Assembly: GCA_002794785.1 (NCBI GenBank)
Contig: NBBA01000012.1
Span: forward strand, 992,001-1,056,000
Direction: 5' to 3'
From: Coniferiporia sulphurascens
Lineage: Eukaryota > Basidiomycota > Agaricomycetes > Hymenochaetales > Hymenochaetaceae
Length of the DNA stretch: 64,000 bases
The notes beneath the pieces are model-generated. The model ran no database searches. It was not told the origin of the DNA and was given only the letters and a program-made list of their open reading frames with translations. Made by a program: the position numbers and the translations under genes. Positions 13,032 to 26,123 of the stretch are shown in pieces (the first letter of the stretch is position 1; every line of letters begins with the position of its first letter).

Positions 13032-15855
13032 GGGCCGGCGTCCTGTGGGTGTGCGATGGACGACGAGCGATGGGTAAGGTTGGTATTGGTGCGACGGTGC
13101 CTCGGTCGTCCGAAAATCGCGTCTGGAAGGGGGAAAGAAGCGGTTGGAAGGGGAGCGATCGCCGCGGATTCGGAGATGACAATTCAAAGAGCTTGCGCTC
13201 TCTGTGCTTTGCTTTGAGTTCTGAATTAGAATGGGGGGATAGGGATAGGGATAGAGATAGAATAGGCTTCGGGCGTGGGTACTACTTGGTTTCTTTCGAA
13301 AGAACACGGTGGAACCCGGCGCATGCATTAGTCGGCAGTGCGAGGTGAGTAAATAGATGGGTAGGTAGCTTGAGGTCGGGAATTGAGTAAGTGAATGCGC
13401 GAGGGGTACACACGAGTGTGTTCATTCATTGCTCGCTACGTACTTGTGTTGTATACATATGTACAGTACATACATGCCTTGCATACATTTCAGAAAAGAG
13501 AAGCAAGGTGCAGATGCGGGGATGCACGCAAATTTCCGGAGAAGAGAGAAGGGAGAAGGACTCTTTTTGCAAAAAAGAAAAAAGATAGTATTGTATTGTG
13601 GCGTTTTATGTAATTAATGCAATGTAATTATAAGTTCATGAGTTCTGTGGGTGGGGATACAAACGCCACGAAGGGCTAAATAATCGCAGCAGAGACGGAG
13701 AGAACTCAAACATGTATGTACACACATTTCCCGATGGTGGTGGTGATATGGGCACAATCTGCTGGCGGGCAAGCGCCGTCGACCCTTTGCTGAGACTCGG
13801 TATACGACCGGAACTGTCATTCCGGAATTAAAAGAGACGGACGTGCGCAAGAATAGTGTAGTGGTGATAGAGGGCAGAAATCTGCCGCGACGGGAGTGAA
13901 AGAAAGATAGGACCTGAGTCGAGACCGCAGCGCACAGAACGAGCAGACACGAGACGAAACGAAACGTAGCGGATGAAATATATTGATGAGCGAATCATTC
14001 GAGTATTGAGTGTGGGCCTGCACCGCAAGCACGGATCTGGATTACACATTGCACATCTCCTCTCCCTCCTTTTCGCTCTCCTTTTTTTCCCTTGTTTGAT
14101 CTGCCGCCGCGCCCTGGATCTCTATTTCCCACCCGGGTCAAATGAGGGGCGGGTTGGAGGGGGCGTGCATGGTGTCGAATACGAAATGCGTGAACGCAAT
14201 CACCGGGTGCTTCCCACGGAATACAGAATACATGATATGGATAACGGATATGGAACGGAAACAGTTACAGATAAGTATGAATACAAATGCGGATGTCCCC
14301 GAAATGGGATTGGGGAGAGAAAGGGAGAAAGAGGAGAGTGTGTTAATTACAGAGAGGATTAATTAATTAAGACTTGGATTTGGATGGTTGTGCTGTGCGG
14401 AAATGTACTGTGGGTGCGCGCCGGAGGAACGTGCTAGGACGTAGGACGTCGGTTGCACGCCTTGGACTGTTGCTCTTGTTGGACCGGGCGGTAATTGCTA
14501 TCTGTCTGATAGCTTTGCCTTGCAGCGCCACGAGCAGTGATGGGGAGACGCTGACGGGACCTCAGGCGAACAAGGTTCAAGGAGAACCTTGAGTGTCAGG
14601 AGCAAAGCACGCCGCGTTCGTGACCCTGTGCGGGGGATTCGGCTGCGGGACGAGGAGGAGCTGTTTTCTTTTTTGAAAGTGGGTGCGGTAGCGGCGTCGA
14701 CAGGTTGAAGGACGGGTTCGGGTCGATGCTGGGGCGGATAAGCAAGCAAGCAAGCGCACTACTGGACGGACGGGATCGCCGAGCCGAGCCGGGCCCGGTG
14801 AGCCCTCACAGCCGGGGCCGGAAGTGGGTCTCCTTACGTACATACACTTCCCGATATATCGCGTGCGGGTGATTGCTGTTTCGGGGATTCGGGGAGGATT
14901 CCGCGATTCCTCCCCTCTCTACTATCCCACTTTTCATTAAGCCGGATTCGTTCGTCATCAACACACTACTTTCCTCTGCTCGCTTCAGGGGAGCCCGCCC
15001 CCCCTCGCACTGGCGAATGGGTGCACCCCGCGGCTGTTCCTCGGAGAATCGGTGGTGAGGGATGTGTGTGCGTGTAGTGCGACGGCGGGCGGGCGTAAAG
15101 GGCGGTGTGGTATGGTATGGAGGGCGGGGACAGTTGCTGTTGGAGGGTGCAAGGGGCAGAGCGTATGTAATCCGGAAAGAAGGACGGAATGTCGATCCCC
15201 GACCGGATTTGGAAGGGAAAGGAAGACGGACGTTGATTAATTGCAGGTTTTCGTTCCACGGGCTTCGGCTTCGTCTCTCGGCGCGGCTGCGCCCAGCAGT
15301 CCACCCCCACACAAGCTGCACTACTCCTTCAAACTTATATCACAATCAGCCTTTTTTCCCGCGATTAATACCGTTCTGCGGCCTTCCTTTTTAACTCTTT
15401 CCTCGCTACTTCATTTAAAAGTGCGCTACTCCCCGCCCTGTCCTGCTCTCCGCATTACCCTGTCTCCTCCTCCTCCTCCTCCTTCTACTTGCACCGCTCG
15501 CCTGTGACGACTCGTGCACTCATCCAGCTCCTCCGCACCCGGCACACTCACAAACACACACCTTGCCGTCCTTGTCTCGGCTCCATCCCATCCATCCGCG
15601 TGTCTTAGATAGTGTCGTCCACACTCGTCTTCTCGTCTTCAACCCCGCCATCAGTCGACTCTTGCAGTCGCTTACACTGAGCTCCCTCACACCTGCACCT
15701 GTGCGCTAATTCTTGCGCGCATCTCAGCGTCGGCGCTTGCATCAAATTCCAGGCTTTCTCACATTTGCCGGACCAGCCCCCTCCACCCGCACTTAATACC
15801 TCGAGTCGTTTCGCACGACACGAACCCCCCGACGGAGCCACTCAGCAAACGCGTC

Positions 15856-18800
15856 ATGCTCTCGCTCGAGCAGCCCTACGCCAGCAACCTGAAAGCGCAC
15901 CGCGAGGACCGCCCGCTTAACGACTTTAACATTGCCCGGCTGCAGCTGCAGTACCAGACACAGCCGTGAGTGTTCCCTCCCTCCCCTCCCCTCCCCTTCC
16001 CCCTCTTTCTTCCCCGCACACGGGGGATATTTGTGTGGCGAGCGGCAACGGCCGGGTGGCTGAGCTGGAGCTGGGGCGGACGGCGAAGCGAGCAATCAGC
16101 GAAGGAGGGTGGCGCAGAGGGTGAGATTTGCGTCGTGGACGCTGCTCGGTCCACGTCGGGGAGGCGGAGTCTGATTGACAGCGCCGCATGCTCGGAAGGG
16201 TCCGCCACCGAAGAGGGAGTCGGGATTCCCTCCTTGGTTTTCCTGTCACACCTGTCTACCCGCCTGTCGCTCGCCTGTCCGCCTCCCCGCCGTGCGCATC
16301 CTCCTTCCCCATTCGTCCGCCTCCCCGATCCGTTTTTTAATTTCATATCTCTATCGCTTTATCTCTTCTCGGCAGGTCTGCCATTAAACACATGTATTCC
16401 CTTTCCTCACCGCGCTGCTCCCTCTCTTCCTTTTCCCATTCCCTTTCCGGTCCGTGCCTCCCTCTCCCCCCCTCTTTTACTCTCCTAGCTTTACGCACTC
16501 ACACTCTCTCGTTCCCCTTCTACTAGCGCTCCATACGCTTACCCACCTTCCCGCTCCCGCTCTTCGTCCCCCCTTGCCGAGGCCGTTGATTCCAGCGCCC
16601 AGTCCCTTCGCTTAATCTCGCGCCTCGCCCCGGGCTTTACCTTCTTTGATACCAGCGCCGACCGCCTCCTGTGCGTTGGTCGATCTTCTCCCTTGTTCCT
16701 ATATTTTTCTCGTGTCAAATTCAAATTTTTGCGCTTTTATTGCTGATTTACATGCTGACTCCCCCTATTTCCCTCAGGACCCACTCCATGCTTGGTGCCG
16801 TTCCTGACGAAGCAATTGACGCCATGGACAAACTCACGGACACAATGGTCAGCGGCCTCGAGCCTCGACAATCTCGGCATGGACTACGAGGATCGCCGTA
16901 TGTCCACCTCAGCTGCCTCGGGCATTTCTTGCACCTCCGCCCAGTCGGCGCACTCGGCGCAATCTGCGCGCACGAATACCACCGCCGCAACCTCGACATC
17001 CGCGTACTCCAACGCTGGCCTCAAGCGCGCGCCATCTCCAGGTGTTCTGGACGAATTTGACTACCAGCAAGAGTACGACCCGTACAGAGAGCGTGAAGAT
17101 GGAAATGAACGGGATGGATCCCCGCGCGCGAAGCGCGCTCGTCCCACCCTCAGCCTTGAGCCGGCTTCGTCTGCAGCTGCACGCGCGGACAGTAACAGTC
17201 CGCTTCCCTCTGGCGTCCCGTCTACTACGACAGGTAGCAGTGCAGGAGACAGCGCGGGCCGCGTGCAACTCCCGCCGCTGTACTCTGCTTTGGACTCCGC
17301 GTCTATGTCTGCGCCGCCCACGTCGCACGGGCAGGGATACGCGCACCCGCAGCAGTATACCCACTCGGCACAGAATTCACAGCATCAGCTGTTTGGACAG
17401 GGCCAAAGCCAAGGTCCCCAGAACCAGGGTGCGTTCACCTTTTCCACGCCGTCGCCCCAGAGCAATGCCGCGCTCGACCTGCGACGCGGCTCGCTACCAT
17501 CACTTTACAGCAATTCGCTTGCTGCTCGAGGCGGGCAACGTCTACTTAACCAGTATGCTGGCACGCTGAGCGGAATGCGCTCTGGCGCGTTCAATTGCTC
17601 CATGGGATCTGGCCCCGGCGACTCAACAGGGCTCGCGGGGTACCAGTTCCCTGCTCCTGCGGGATCGTCGAATAATGGAAGCGGAAGCAATAGTACGCCG
17701 ACTCCGACGGCAGGCTCGCCGTTCGGTGGGACCCCTACAAGCAGTCTCAGCTCCGCACAAAGCACCGGCTTCCCGCCCACGCCGCTCGATTACCAGCAGC
17801 AGCACGGCCGGTCCCAGAACCAGGACCAGAAGGAATATGCAAACCTTACAAAGGAGTACCTTGGCGGGAACAGCGGAGACGAGTGGGGGTCAATAGCGCG
17901 TCCTGCGTCGACTCCCTCTTCTGGGTCGACGACGACGACGCCTGCGTCTGCGTCTGCTTCAAGTCCTTTCTCATACAGCGCAAATATGGGTAGTGGGGTC
18001 GGCGATCTGCCGCTCCCGCGCATCTCGGGGCACGCGCACCAGAAGCCTGCGGGCCAAGAGTGGTACACACCGAGTGGGAGCTTCGTCCAACCCGCGCTGG
18101 GTTCAAGCGGGGGTAGCAACGCACAGAATCAAAGTCACCACCCACAAACTGCTCCGCTCAGTCCTGTACCGCGCCCCTCCCATATGCACGTGCATCTGCC
18201 CTCTGGGTCATCTGGGTCGTCGTCCGCAGCGGTTGCAGCGGCGGCAGCGGCAGCTGCGACTTTGAACGTGTCCCCGGCGGCAGCCGCAAGTGCAGCGTCA
18301 GTCGCTGCTCAGGTCGCTGCGCGGCCTGCTCGCAGACGTGGTAAACTCCCGAAGCCGACAACAGATTTCCTGAAGGATTGGCTGCACAGACACAGCGACC
18401 ACCCTTATCCGAGCGAAGAGGAAAAGAAGCAGTTGTGCCATGCTACAGGTCTTAGCATGAGTCAAGTGAGCAATTGGATGATAAACGTGCGTTTATTTCG
18501 ATATGTTTTCCTCTGATACGTTTAGACTGAACATTATCTGACGTGTCTTCCTCTTTAACTTTTCTTCTATCGACGCGTAGGCCCGTCGCCGAATTCTTGC
18601 ACCCGCTAATCGCTCCGCGCAGGGACCGACAACGACGGTACCGTCCTTCCCGTCCGGCTCGTCCGCAGGCCTAGCGCCCGCAAACCGCTCACAGCTCGGG
18701 CTTGCTCCGCATCACGGCCTGCCACCTGCGCATGGTACTCACCACAGTTTGTCCCCGGCACACAGCCTGTCGCATCCATATGGTAACGTCGGCCTTGGTT

Positions 18801-19369
18801 CAAGCGGTATAGGCAGTTTCCCGGGCTCGGGCAGCACGCAGCTCCAGCTTGTGAACGCAAATATCCACCAGCATCAGCACCAGCTGCACGCGGCACAGGG
18901 GTCGTACGCACAGAGCTTACTCGGTTCGGGACTTTATCATTCCCCGCAGCATCAGCACCATCAACAACAGCAGCAGCACCACCACATGGGTATGTCTCAT
19001 GCGAGCCAGATAGGGAACAGTATGTACGACCTTGCTCTGCAGCGTCGTGCGAGTATGCCTGCGCTTGCGTTGAACTCGTCGTCGCTTGGCCATACACACG
19101 CACATGCGCCCCAGTCGGCTGGCGGTGGTCTGCAGCTGTACGTCCCGCACACGCCGTCCGCGCGCTCATCGCTGTCCGGACTACCGTCTATGGGTGGTGC
19201 CGGTGGGTACAGCCATCAGCAACCACAGCAGCAGCATTACTCGCCGCATATACAGAGCCAGGGTCAAGGCCAGGGCCAGCTCCATGCGAGCCCGACGCCG
19301 CAACGGGGGTACGTCTTCCCGCCACCGGGATCAAGCGGTTCGGGCACCGGAGGTGAAGACGGGCAGTGA
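15856..19369 (+). CDS. TALE-class (KN-type) homeobox transcription factor
   Basis: Nuclear DNA-binding regulator. The homeodomain runs from RRRGKLPKPTTDFLKDWLHR through HPYPSEEEKKQLC to NWMINARRRIL; the HPYP tripeptide insertion and the helix-3 NWMINARRR are diagnostic of TALE proteins. Likely exons are 15856-15965, 16527-16670, 16778-16847, 16945-18486 and 18581-19369. With these the phases close and give about 884 residues, with the homeodomain near 571-630. The intron at 16848-16944 is the weak point: the frame must change between 16778 and 16945, and the sequence on both sides looks coding. An intron at 18487-18580 interrupts helix 3 just after the Asn of NWMIN. The rest is low-complexity Ser/Gly/Gln/Ala, with an Ala run just before the homeodomain and His/Gln runs after it. 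This composition is usual for fungal developmental regulators. The target genes are unknown. Confidence 0.82.
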
Positions 19370-22300
19370 GTTACCCTCCACGGCTTCGTGCGCCGTGCTT
19401 CCCTCTTGCCGTTTTTTGTGTTGTAAAGAACTGCAAAAATGACATGTGTAACGCGCGCTGCGGTTTAGCGCTGGGACTTTGCATTCCATCATCTTCTAGG
19501 CCTAAGCCGCCTTTCTTGTCTCTTTCTCCAGTCTCTTCCTCGCTTCATCGTCTGTTTTGATCGTTTTCCGCTTTTCTCGTTTCTTTCTTCCCTTTTCTCC
19601 GTCTAAAATCTTGTCTTGGCGAGCGCGGGCAAGCCACTAGTATTCCCTTCCCCCCTCCCTTCTCGTTTTCGCTATCCCCACCTCCTCACTTTTTCCAGCT
19701 TGCTGCTTACCTGTTTGTTTGCTTACCATGTTGCTCTCCGTCACGGGTATTTTCTTGGATCTTCCTCTCTCTCTCCCCTCTGCCAGTCTCGAAACGGGCC
19801 CCGCCTATTCCTGATCGACTTGTCAGTCCTCGTTCCTACCCTCCCGCTCCCGCTTTTCATCTCCGCGACTGCTGGCATGCATGTCTATCTATTTGCTTCC
19901 CCCGTTCTCCATCCTCCCGCTCTTCCAGCGTCTGCCCGTGCTCCGCATTTGTCTCACCAGTATCCACTGCCTTTATCGCCCCATCGTCCCCATTGTTCGT
20001 CGTCCAAACCCATTGTGCGATTTGTCTAGTACATATACATCCATGCCATACATACATATATCCCACATATACATACGTACGTCCCTACATTTTATCGTGT
20101 ATAATCAGTTTCCGACCGCGCCTCACCTTCAACCACACCCTCTCCCCAGTCTTCAGTTTCATCTGAAGACGTGCTCTCCCTCTCCCATTATTGTCATTTT
20201 CCAGCTTCCTAGCTCTAGCTCTAGCTTCATTTTGCCCATCCCTGTTTTCCGGTTCGGTTTTGTGATGAGAGAAGGTCCTGTTATTAGCGTATTTCGTATA
20301 CTTATCAATTCAATATCGTTTTCTTTCTTTATATTTCCGGGTTTGAGGTTTTGGAATTTTAGTATCGTTTGGAAATTTGGCTTGTCGGGTATGCCAAAAC
20401 GCGTACGCGGATTGTGATCCATCATGAATTCTTGATTCTGTTCTGTGTACGGCTTACGGCTCCCGCTGGCGTGTGGATGAGTAGTCTTGGTCCGATACAT
20501 ACGTGTATGCAATAGTCGAGTTGTCTAGCTTTGTTTGATGGAGCTCATCAGTTGATTTAAGAAGCTAGAAGTTGTCGGTTTCTGAATCGTGAACCGTGAA
20601 TCATGATCGTTGATGCAGACCTCGAATGGCCACCGGCCACCGTAACTAGTCCAGTGAGCGTTCACCGCGTGGTATCACATCGCGAACCAAGAGTCGAGAA
20701 CCTAGATCTCGAATACCGTATACAGGAAGCAGTGCCCGCCGCAGTGCACATTCGAAGGAAACCTCGCAGTCGCAGTCGCAGTCGCAGTCTCAGTCTCAGT
20801 CTCAGCCTCAGTCTCAAGGAGGGCTGCTGCTAACCGAAGCGAACTTGAAGACTCGGATTGAAAAAACTCGAAGGTAGCCAACCGATAGTGAAGCAGCGGA
20901 GTGGCGAGCTAAGAGTTGTTGAAGCGAGCCGAAGAGTAATATCGGTTAGTACATACAGTATTGAGGAATGAGGCCCGAGGAGGGGGCCTGCCACTGGCAG
21001 AGTCAGTGGCCGGTGGCTAGTACTAGTAGCATGGCCCACGCGTTGCCAATATCAATGCGGCCACACGTAGTACACCGTGCACGGTGTGGAAATAGTACAA
21101 TTTGTTGTTCTCCCCCCTTTTTTCCGTTTCCGTTTCTGTTTCCGTTTTCCGTTTTCTGTTTATATTACGTACCTCCAAGACGACACCAGCCTGAGACTAG
21201 TACTGTACTGTACTGAGCCTAGACGGGCAGCAACCCATACATACCGTCATACCGGCACGGCCATCTCGGCGACGTTAACGCCCCCGTTCCAAATAGGCGT
21301 TCTCGACTCCGAGTCGGGGGAGAGGAAGGAGGCGGGAGGGGCGGGCGTCGTTCGATTTTCCAATCAATTCAATCCGGAGCGCTGGTGCTCTGAGGCGCCA
21401 TGATGCATGATGCATGGGCGCCCGAACTCCCGAGCAAGGTTGCTGTTGTTTCCGATTCATTGACGAGGACCCGTGACAAGCTTGGGGTCAGATCACAAAT
21501 CCAGGACCTAAAAAAAGCTCATGCCCGTAGCTTGGTACGGCAGTTACATCACGGAGTCCGTACTCACACACACACCTACACCGTACCATACCGTACCGTA
21601 TCTGTATCCGGAATTCAATAACGAAAATCAAATTCCGAGAAAACTGAATGCTAAAGTCAATATTGATGGGGACGGGAATCAGTACTGAGAGCTGCAAGTC
21701 CTAACTTGGCACGATAAGCAACGGCAATCAATTTCGCAATTCCGCCAAAATCCATCGCTGGGTCCCGAGAAGCCCCTTCCTTGCGCTCCTGTTTCCTAGT
21801 AACCAATTAGCCAGTGAGCGCGCTCCCATTTTTCATCTTCATGAACGTGCGTGCCAGTGCAATGGGATGGGTCGTGTGGCCGTGTGGGTTCCGTGACCCG
21901 GTATTGGTGGAATTCCGGAAGGCCGAGAAAGGGATCGCGAGATTGATTTCGAACTTCAGTGCTTCTCGAACTTGAAAGGATTGTAAATTGCAATTGTGAA
22001 ATTACTTTTGAGTTTGTTTTTCCAGAAAGGGAAGACCGGTGCGGTAGGTCCAGGGCTCGTAGTTCGCGTTTGATTTTTCCTTTCCTTGCATTACTAGTAA
22101 CTAGAGGCGGGTTTACGTGAAGGATTCTAGATATGTGGGTGCAACAGGTTGCAGAGGGCACAGCCGATGACGAAGAAAGAAGAAAGAAAAGAAGAAAGAA
22201 AGAAAAAGGACGGAGGGATAGCCACGTACACGTAAGCCCCAAACGGCAATTCCCGGTCCCCTCAACCTAGACCCGACGGGCCCGGCCCCGAATCCCATCG

Positions 22301-23637
22301 GCGCTCATGCTAACCTCATATGGAAGCAAACCGTAAAAATACAACAAAAGGAGCGGTACCCTACTTAAAAAAGTACTTACGCCGTCGCCCTTACGTATGA
22401 TACAATTTCACAATTTATTCTTCCTGCCCGCAATTATTCCTAATTCCTAAACCAAAGTTCCGATGCAGAATGCTGTACGTTACGGCCGCCATTAATATTT
22501 GTACCGCCAAGGGACCACTTCCGTTTCTACTTCCGCTTCCACTCCTGCTTCCCTTCATTCACAGCCCTTCTTCCGCTCCCACTTCCTCGAGGTCGAGGGG
22601 TTAGAACCAAAAGGCCGGTCCGCAAACGCGAAAGCGTACCTGGCCCTGGGGGACGTACACGCCATCGGTTTTTTGGTGTTACGAACTTATCACTGAAATA
22701 CTAATAAGCACTGCACCCGAGCCTAGGCCTGGACCCCCCCGCGCCCGACGGCGGCGGGAAAGTACGACATTGATTTTAATTGCGCGATGTGCTAGTGTGC
22801 GCCGTGGCGCGTTTCGTTGATGCGACTTGTGGAGATTGGAAATTCGGCGACTTGTAACCGTCGACCTGCGGGCACTGGCAGAGGCGGCTCGATCAGCGCC
22901 TAAAACGCGAAATAATAATAGAAAGGGATTGGTGGGGAAGTATGGAGCCGTTATCTCAAACACCAAACATCGGACTCGAAGCTCAATGTCTTTTGTCTTC
23001 TTTGGGTTTTATATACAAGTGTCCCTGTGGTGCGTGTCAGCATCAAATGTATCCCTTCCAAATTTAAATTGAAAAACCACACCTTCCATTCTTTTAGTTA
23101 TACTTTCTCCCCCTGTTAAACGGACCTCTGAAATATTTGTACCTGACAGACAACCCCAACTGCTCTGGAAAAGATACTGTGGCTAAACACTCGGTTTAGA
23201 AAAACATGAAGCGACGACATTCTCTTTAGGCTGATCCCAGTATCCCGCAATACAAATGGGCGGCTTCGAGCCCATCTTCAATCATACGTACGGTGAATTA
23301 AGGTATTATATTCATGCCAACAGAAGAACGGGACGATGCCACAAAGCCGTACAGGACATGTGTATGTGGACCCGGATGCGATGCTTGGTGGTGTTACAAG
23401 TAGTCAATGATGAACAGGTGAAACAGCCAATGCACAATGGGCGAAAGGTATGACGGAACAGAATGTGGAACATGGAGATGGATGAGGAGGGGAAAAAAGG
23501 GAGGCCTTTTTTAGGAGGCAAGAGATGAAGAAAAGGCGTATACGATGCGAGCGTAACTTGAACAAATGCGAAACATATAAATAGGTGCGTTTCCGAGGGG
23601 AAAAAAGGAAAAGAGATATAAACGGGAACAGCCCTCT
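19370..23637. other. 4.3 kb intergenic interval without recognisable genes
   Basis: The first 1 kb after the homeobox stop is strongly pyrimidine-rich and probably 3' UTR. The open frames there (19616-20417) are composition artefacts. A hexamer repeat (GCAGTC drifting to TCAGTC) lies at 20766-20815. A purine-only GAAA tract lies at 22163-22208. Bases 23100-23637 probably include the 3' UTR of the minus-strand P450. I see no RNA gene or mobile element ends. Confidence 0.55.
20766..20815. repeat. Hexanucleotide repeat (GCAGTC/TCAGTC)
   Basis: About eight hexamers: four GCAGTC-type, then TCAGTC-type with one TCAGCC. The repeat is intergenic. Confidence 0.75.
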
Positions 23638-26123
23638 TCAACGTCTTCGGCGTGGTTGAGGCTCACTTGCGGTTTCGGGTCCCATGTCTGCAGCCGCACT
23701 TTCCGATAACGTCTCACACTGCGAGGCGCGTTTTACGATGAGCGGCATTTGATTACCACGCTCAGGCTCAGACTTGACGAATGGACGGGTTACGACGCTG
23801 CAAATCGAGAAGTTGAGCAAGTGAGGATCGCAAGATTTATTACGTTAGAAGAGGGGCGGCGCTTACTTGACCTTACGCTCGACAACAAGTGCAGGATCGA
23901 TGGAGAACTCGAGGTCGCGCAGCAGCACGTACAGAAATACTTTAGTCCTGATAAAATAGACAATGAGTCCCGAGAAGAGCGACAAAGGCAAAGAGAGGGG
24001 CGGGTCCAATTTGGAAGGTCTCCACCTGCTACGGCATACGCCACCAGAAGTATTGAATACACTCACTCAGCCAATGCGAACCTATAGCCAATGCACGCAC
24101 GGTTGCCGTTGACGGGATTACCGTTGAGGAACGTGAGAACATTCGACCATAATCCTGGTATTACGTTGATCGACGGGCGCGGATCCGCCCACCGCTCCGG
24201 CCTAAACAAATAGCGCGTCAACAAACGCGCCACACGCGCCCCGGCGCTTCCCGGGCCGTACGCACTTGAATTCCAGCGCATCCGCGCCCCATATCTCCGT
24301 CCGGCGGTTGACTGCCGCGATTGGCACGGTCACGATGTCTCCGCGCCGCACAGAGACTGAATTACGCACGCATCCCTGGCGATCTGTGTAGCTGCACGAT
24401 AGCGGAATTTCGTCACGCCCACTGCGCACTTCGCACACCCGCATCGTGCTGCTCACTGGTGAGTACAGACGCAGCGCTTCGCGAACTACCCAATCCAGAT
24501 ACTCATGCCGTACCACCTCCTCGTCTAGGTCCGGGGATGCCGGCCTCAACCTCTGCAGCGATGCACGCAGTCGCGCTTGCACGTTCGGATGCTTCGCCAG
24601 CGCGTACAGGATCCACACTAGCGCTGATGCCGTCGTCTCGTGCCCCGCTGCCATAAATGTTGAAATCTGACAGAGAATTTCCTCCGTCGACATCTGTTGT
24701 TCGCTGCTCGTGGACAAGTTCGACTGGACTAGTGGAATGCCGATTGATTAGCACCAGAGCCATACTGTGGCAATTTCAAATTCGTTGAATTATCTAAGCT
24801 AACTTACTTAGAACACTCAGGAGGTCCTTCCCAAATTCTTTGGAACTTGTCTTGGACTCTGTAAATTTAAGCTCGGCAAGGGTGGCCTTTTTCCGCTCAG
24901 CGATGAGCTCCAGTCCGATCTTCCGAATTGTGGCGCGCGTATGGGCCTCTGTTTCGTTTTCTTTGCGCTATTACAGTTTTGCGTAAACAAAAAGGGAAGA
25001 AAATTCCCCATGCGGGGAGAAATCATAACTATTTTTGGAGCTTACAAAACTGCGCAGAAATGGAAACCACGCCTGGAGGATCGTTATGACACGGAACTTG
25101 CGGGCCGTGGTGAACACAGTTGCGAACGCCAGCGCGAGCTCGTTCGATTCGTCTGTTAACGAATTGAATGTATAGCCAAAACCTAGATTGCACGCCATTT
25201 TAGAAGAAGCTCTTAATTCAAAGAACGACGCAGCTGGCATTACCTGCGAGCCCGATAACGTCAAGTGTGGCGCGCCCAAGCCATGCCAGCGCATCAATGC
25301 GGGTTCCAGATTCTGCCTTCTGAGCAGGCGAACAGGTGCACGCCACATCATCATCGTCGTCGTCGTCGTCGTCGTCAACGATACGAAGCCATATGTCACG
25401 AAGCTGTGCAAGGGTGATGAGAAACGCCACTCGCAGAAATAATGTGTGCATGTTGTATGGACGCAGACCTCGCTAGCCTTGTCCCAGAATATCGGCATGA
25501 CGGCTCTGATGCTTGCCACAGAGAATGCAGGCGCAATGATCTTGCGCTGGCGCCTGTGTTGCTCGCCTTCGGACGTGAGAAGGCCTGGAGCAAGACATGT
25601 TTGTTACGTCCACGAATAATTGGTCAGAACACAAGCATACAGAATAATAAGAACCCTCTCGCCGGCCATAAGAGTGGCTGAGAGGCAAGCGTGACGCACC
25701 ATCGTGCCCCGCCGCCATACTCGCCAGGCTGTCGCGCACAAAATCAGGCTTTGGGTAGTCGTACGCGTTGCCGAGGACGTGTGCGATCGCGCGCGGGTCT
25801 GTGATCATCAGTCGGCATCCGCCAAGAAGCCCATGATACACGAACGCGGCGCCATGTTGCGCCTCCCATGCTGCGATGAGGTTTGTGTTCTCTTGATCGT
25901 GCATTGCAGCGAGGTTTCCCATGAAGAGAGAGGGCGAGGGAGGGCCACGCAGACGTCGCAGTGGCGAAAGGTACTGACGCACGACGAGCCGCACGAGTCC
26001 CGACGCGGCGCAGAGGAAGAGGAGGACGGGCGCGAGTACGAGCACGACAGTCGGTGTGGCCGGCATTAGTGCCGCAACAGACCAGCCTGGGACCGCGTTG
26101 CCGACGTCGGGGACGTCGGGCAT
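23638..26123 (-). CDS. Cytochrome P450 monooxygenase, nine exons, 604 residues
   Basis: Heme-thiolate monooxygenase, membrane-anchored in the ER. Exons (minus strand): 26123-25700, 25584-25469, 25403-25244, 25182-25046, 24946-24808, 24728-24266, 24201-24067, 23947-23867, 23797-23638. All phases match and the total is 1,815 nt. The N-terminus has one hydrophobic anchor (about residues 17-45) followed by a proline hinge (RGPPSPS). The I-helix reads AGHETTA, the K-helix VREALRLY gives ExxR, and EFKPERW is the PERF-type motif. The heme loop ends GNRACIG with the ligand Cys at 24095-24093, followed by YRFALAE. Two oddities are a ten-Asp run (25347-25376) and a five-residue insertion in the heme loop, each covered in the findings. 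It resembles CYP4-like Agaricomycete families with xenobiotic or secondary-metabolic roles. The substrate cannot be told. It has no cluster partners in the window. Confidence 0.88.

Larger units (their letters stand above)
4421..15855. other. 11.4 kb gene-poor interval between the LRR scaffold and the homeobox gene
   Basis: I find no ORF here that looks like a real protein. The longest (9353-9889, 178 codons) is basic, unlike any family I know, and has no exon partners. The start (4421-5000) is probably the 3' UTR of the scaffold gene. The last 600 bp is pyrimidine-rich, including a CCT run near 15466-15483, and probably holds the promoter and 5' leader of the homeobox gene. Short tandem repeats occur at 5745-5763 (CGATT units), 7321-7341 (CAGTACTGCG twice), 9154-9189, 11632-11691 (GGATT-rich), 13006-13031 and 13237-13265 (GGATAG-like). 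I see no tRNA, rRNA or transposon ends. Confidence 0.6.

Noticed and set aside
9154..13265. CRISPR-like or satellite arrays among the short tandem repeats
   Set aside because: Each has only two to four copies of 5-12 bp without spacers; they are simple repeats in a eukaryotic genome.
19616..20417. Open frames downstream of the homeobox gene
   Set aside because: The sequence is strongly pyrimidine-rich, which removes stops by composition; the translations are Pro/Ser/Leu-rich without domain signal.
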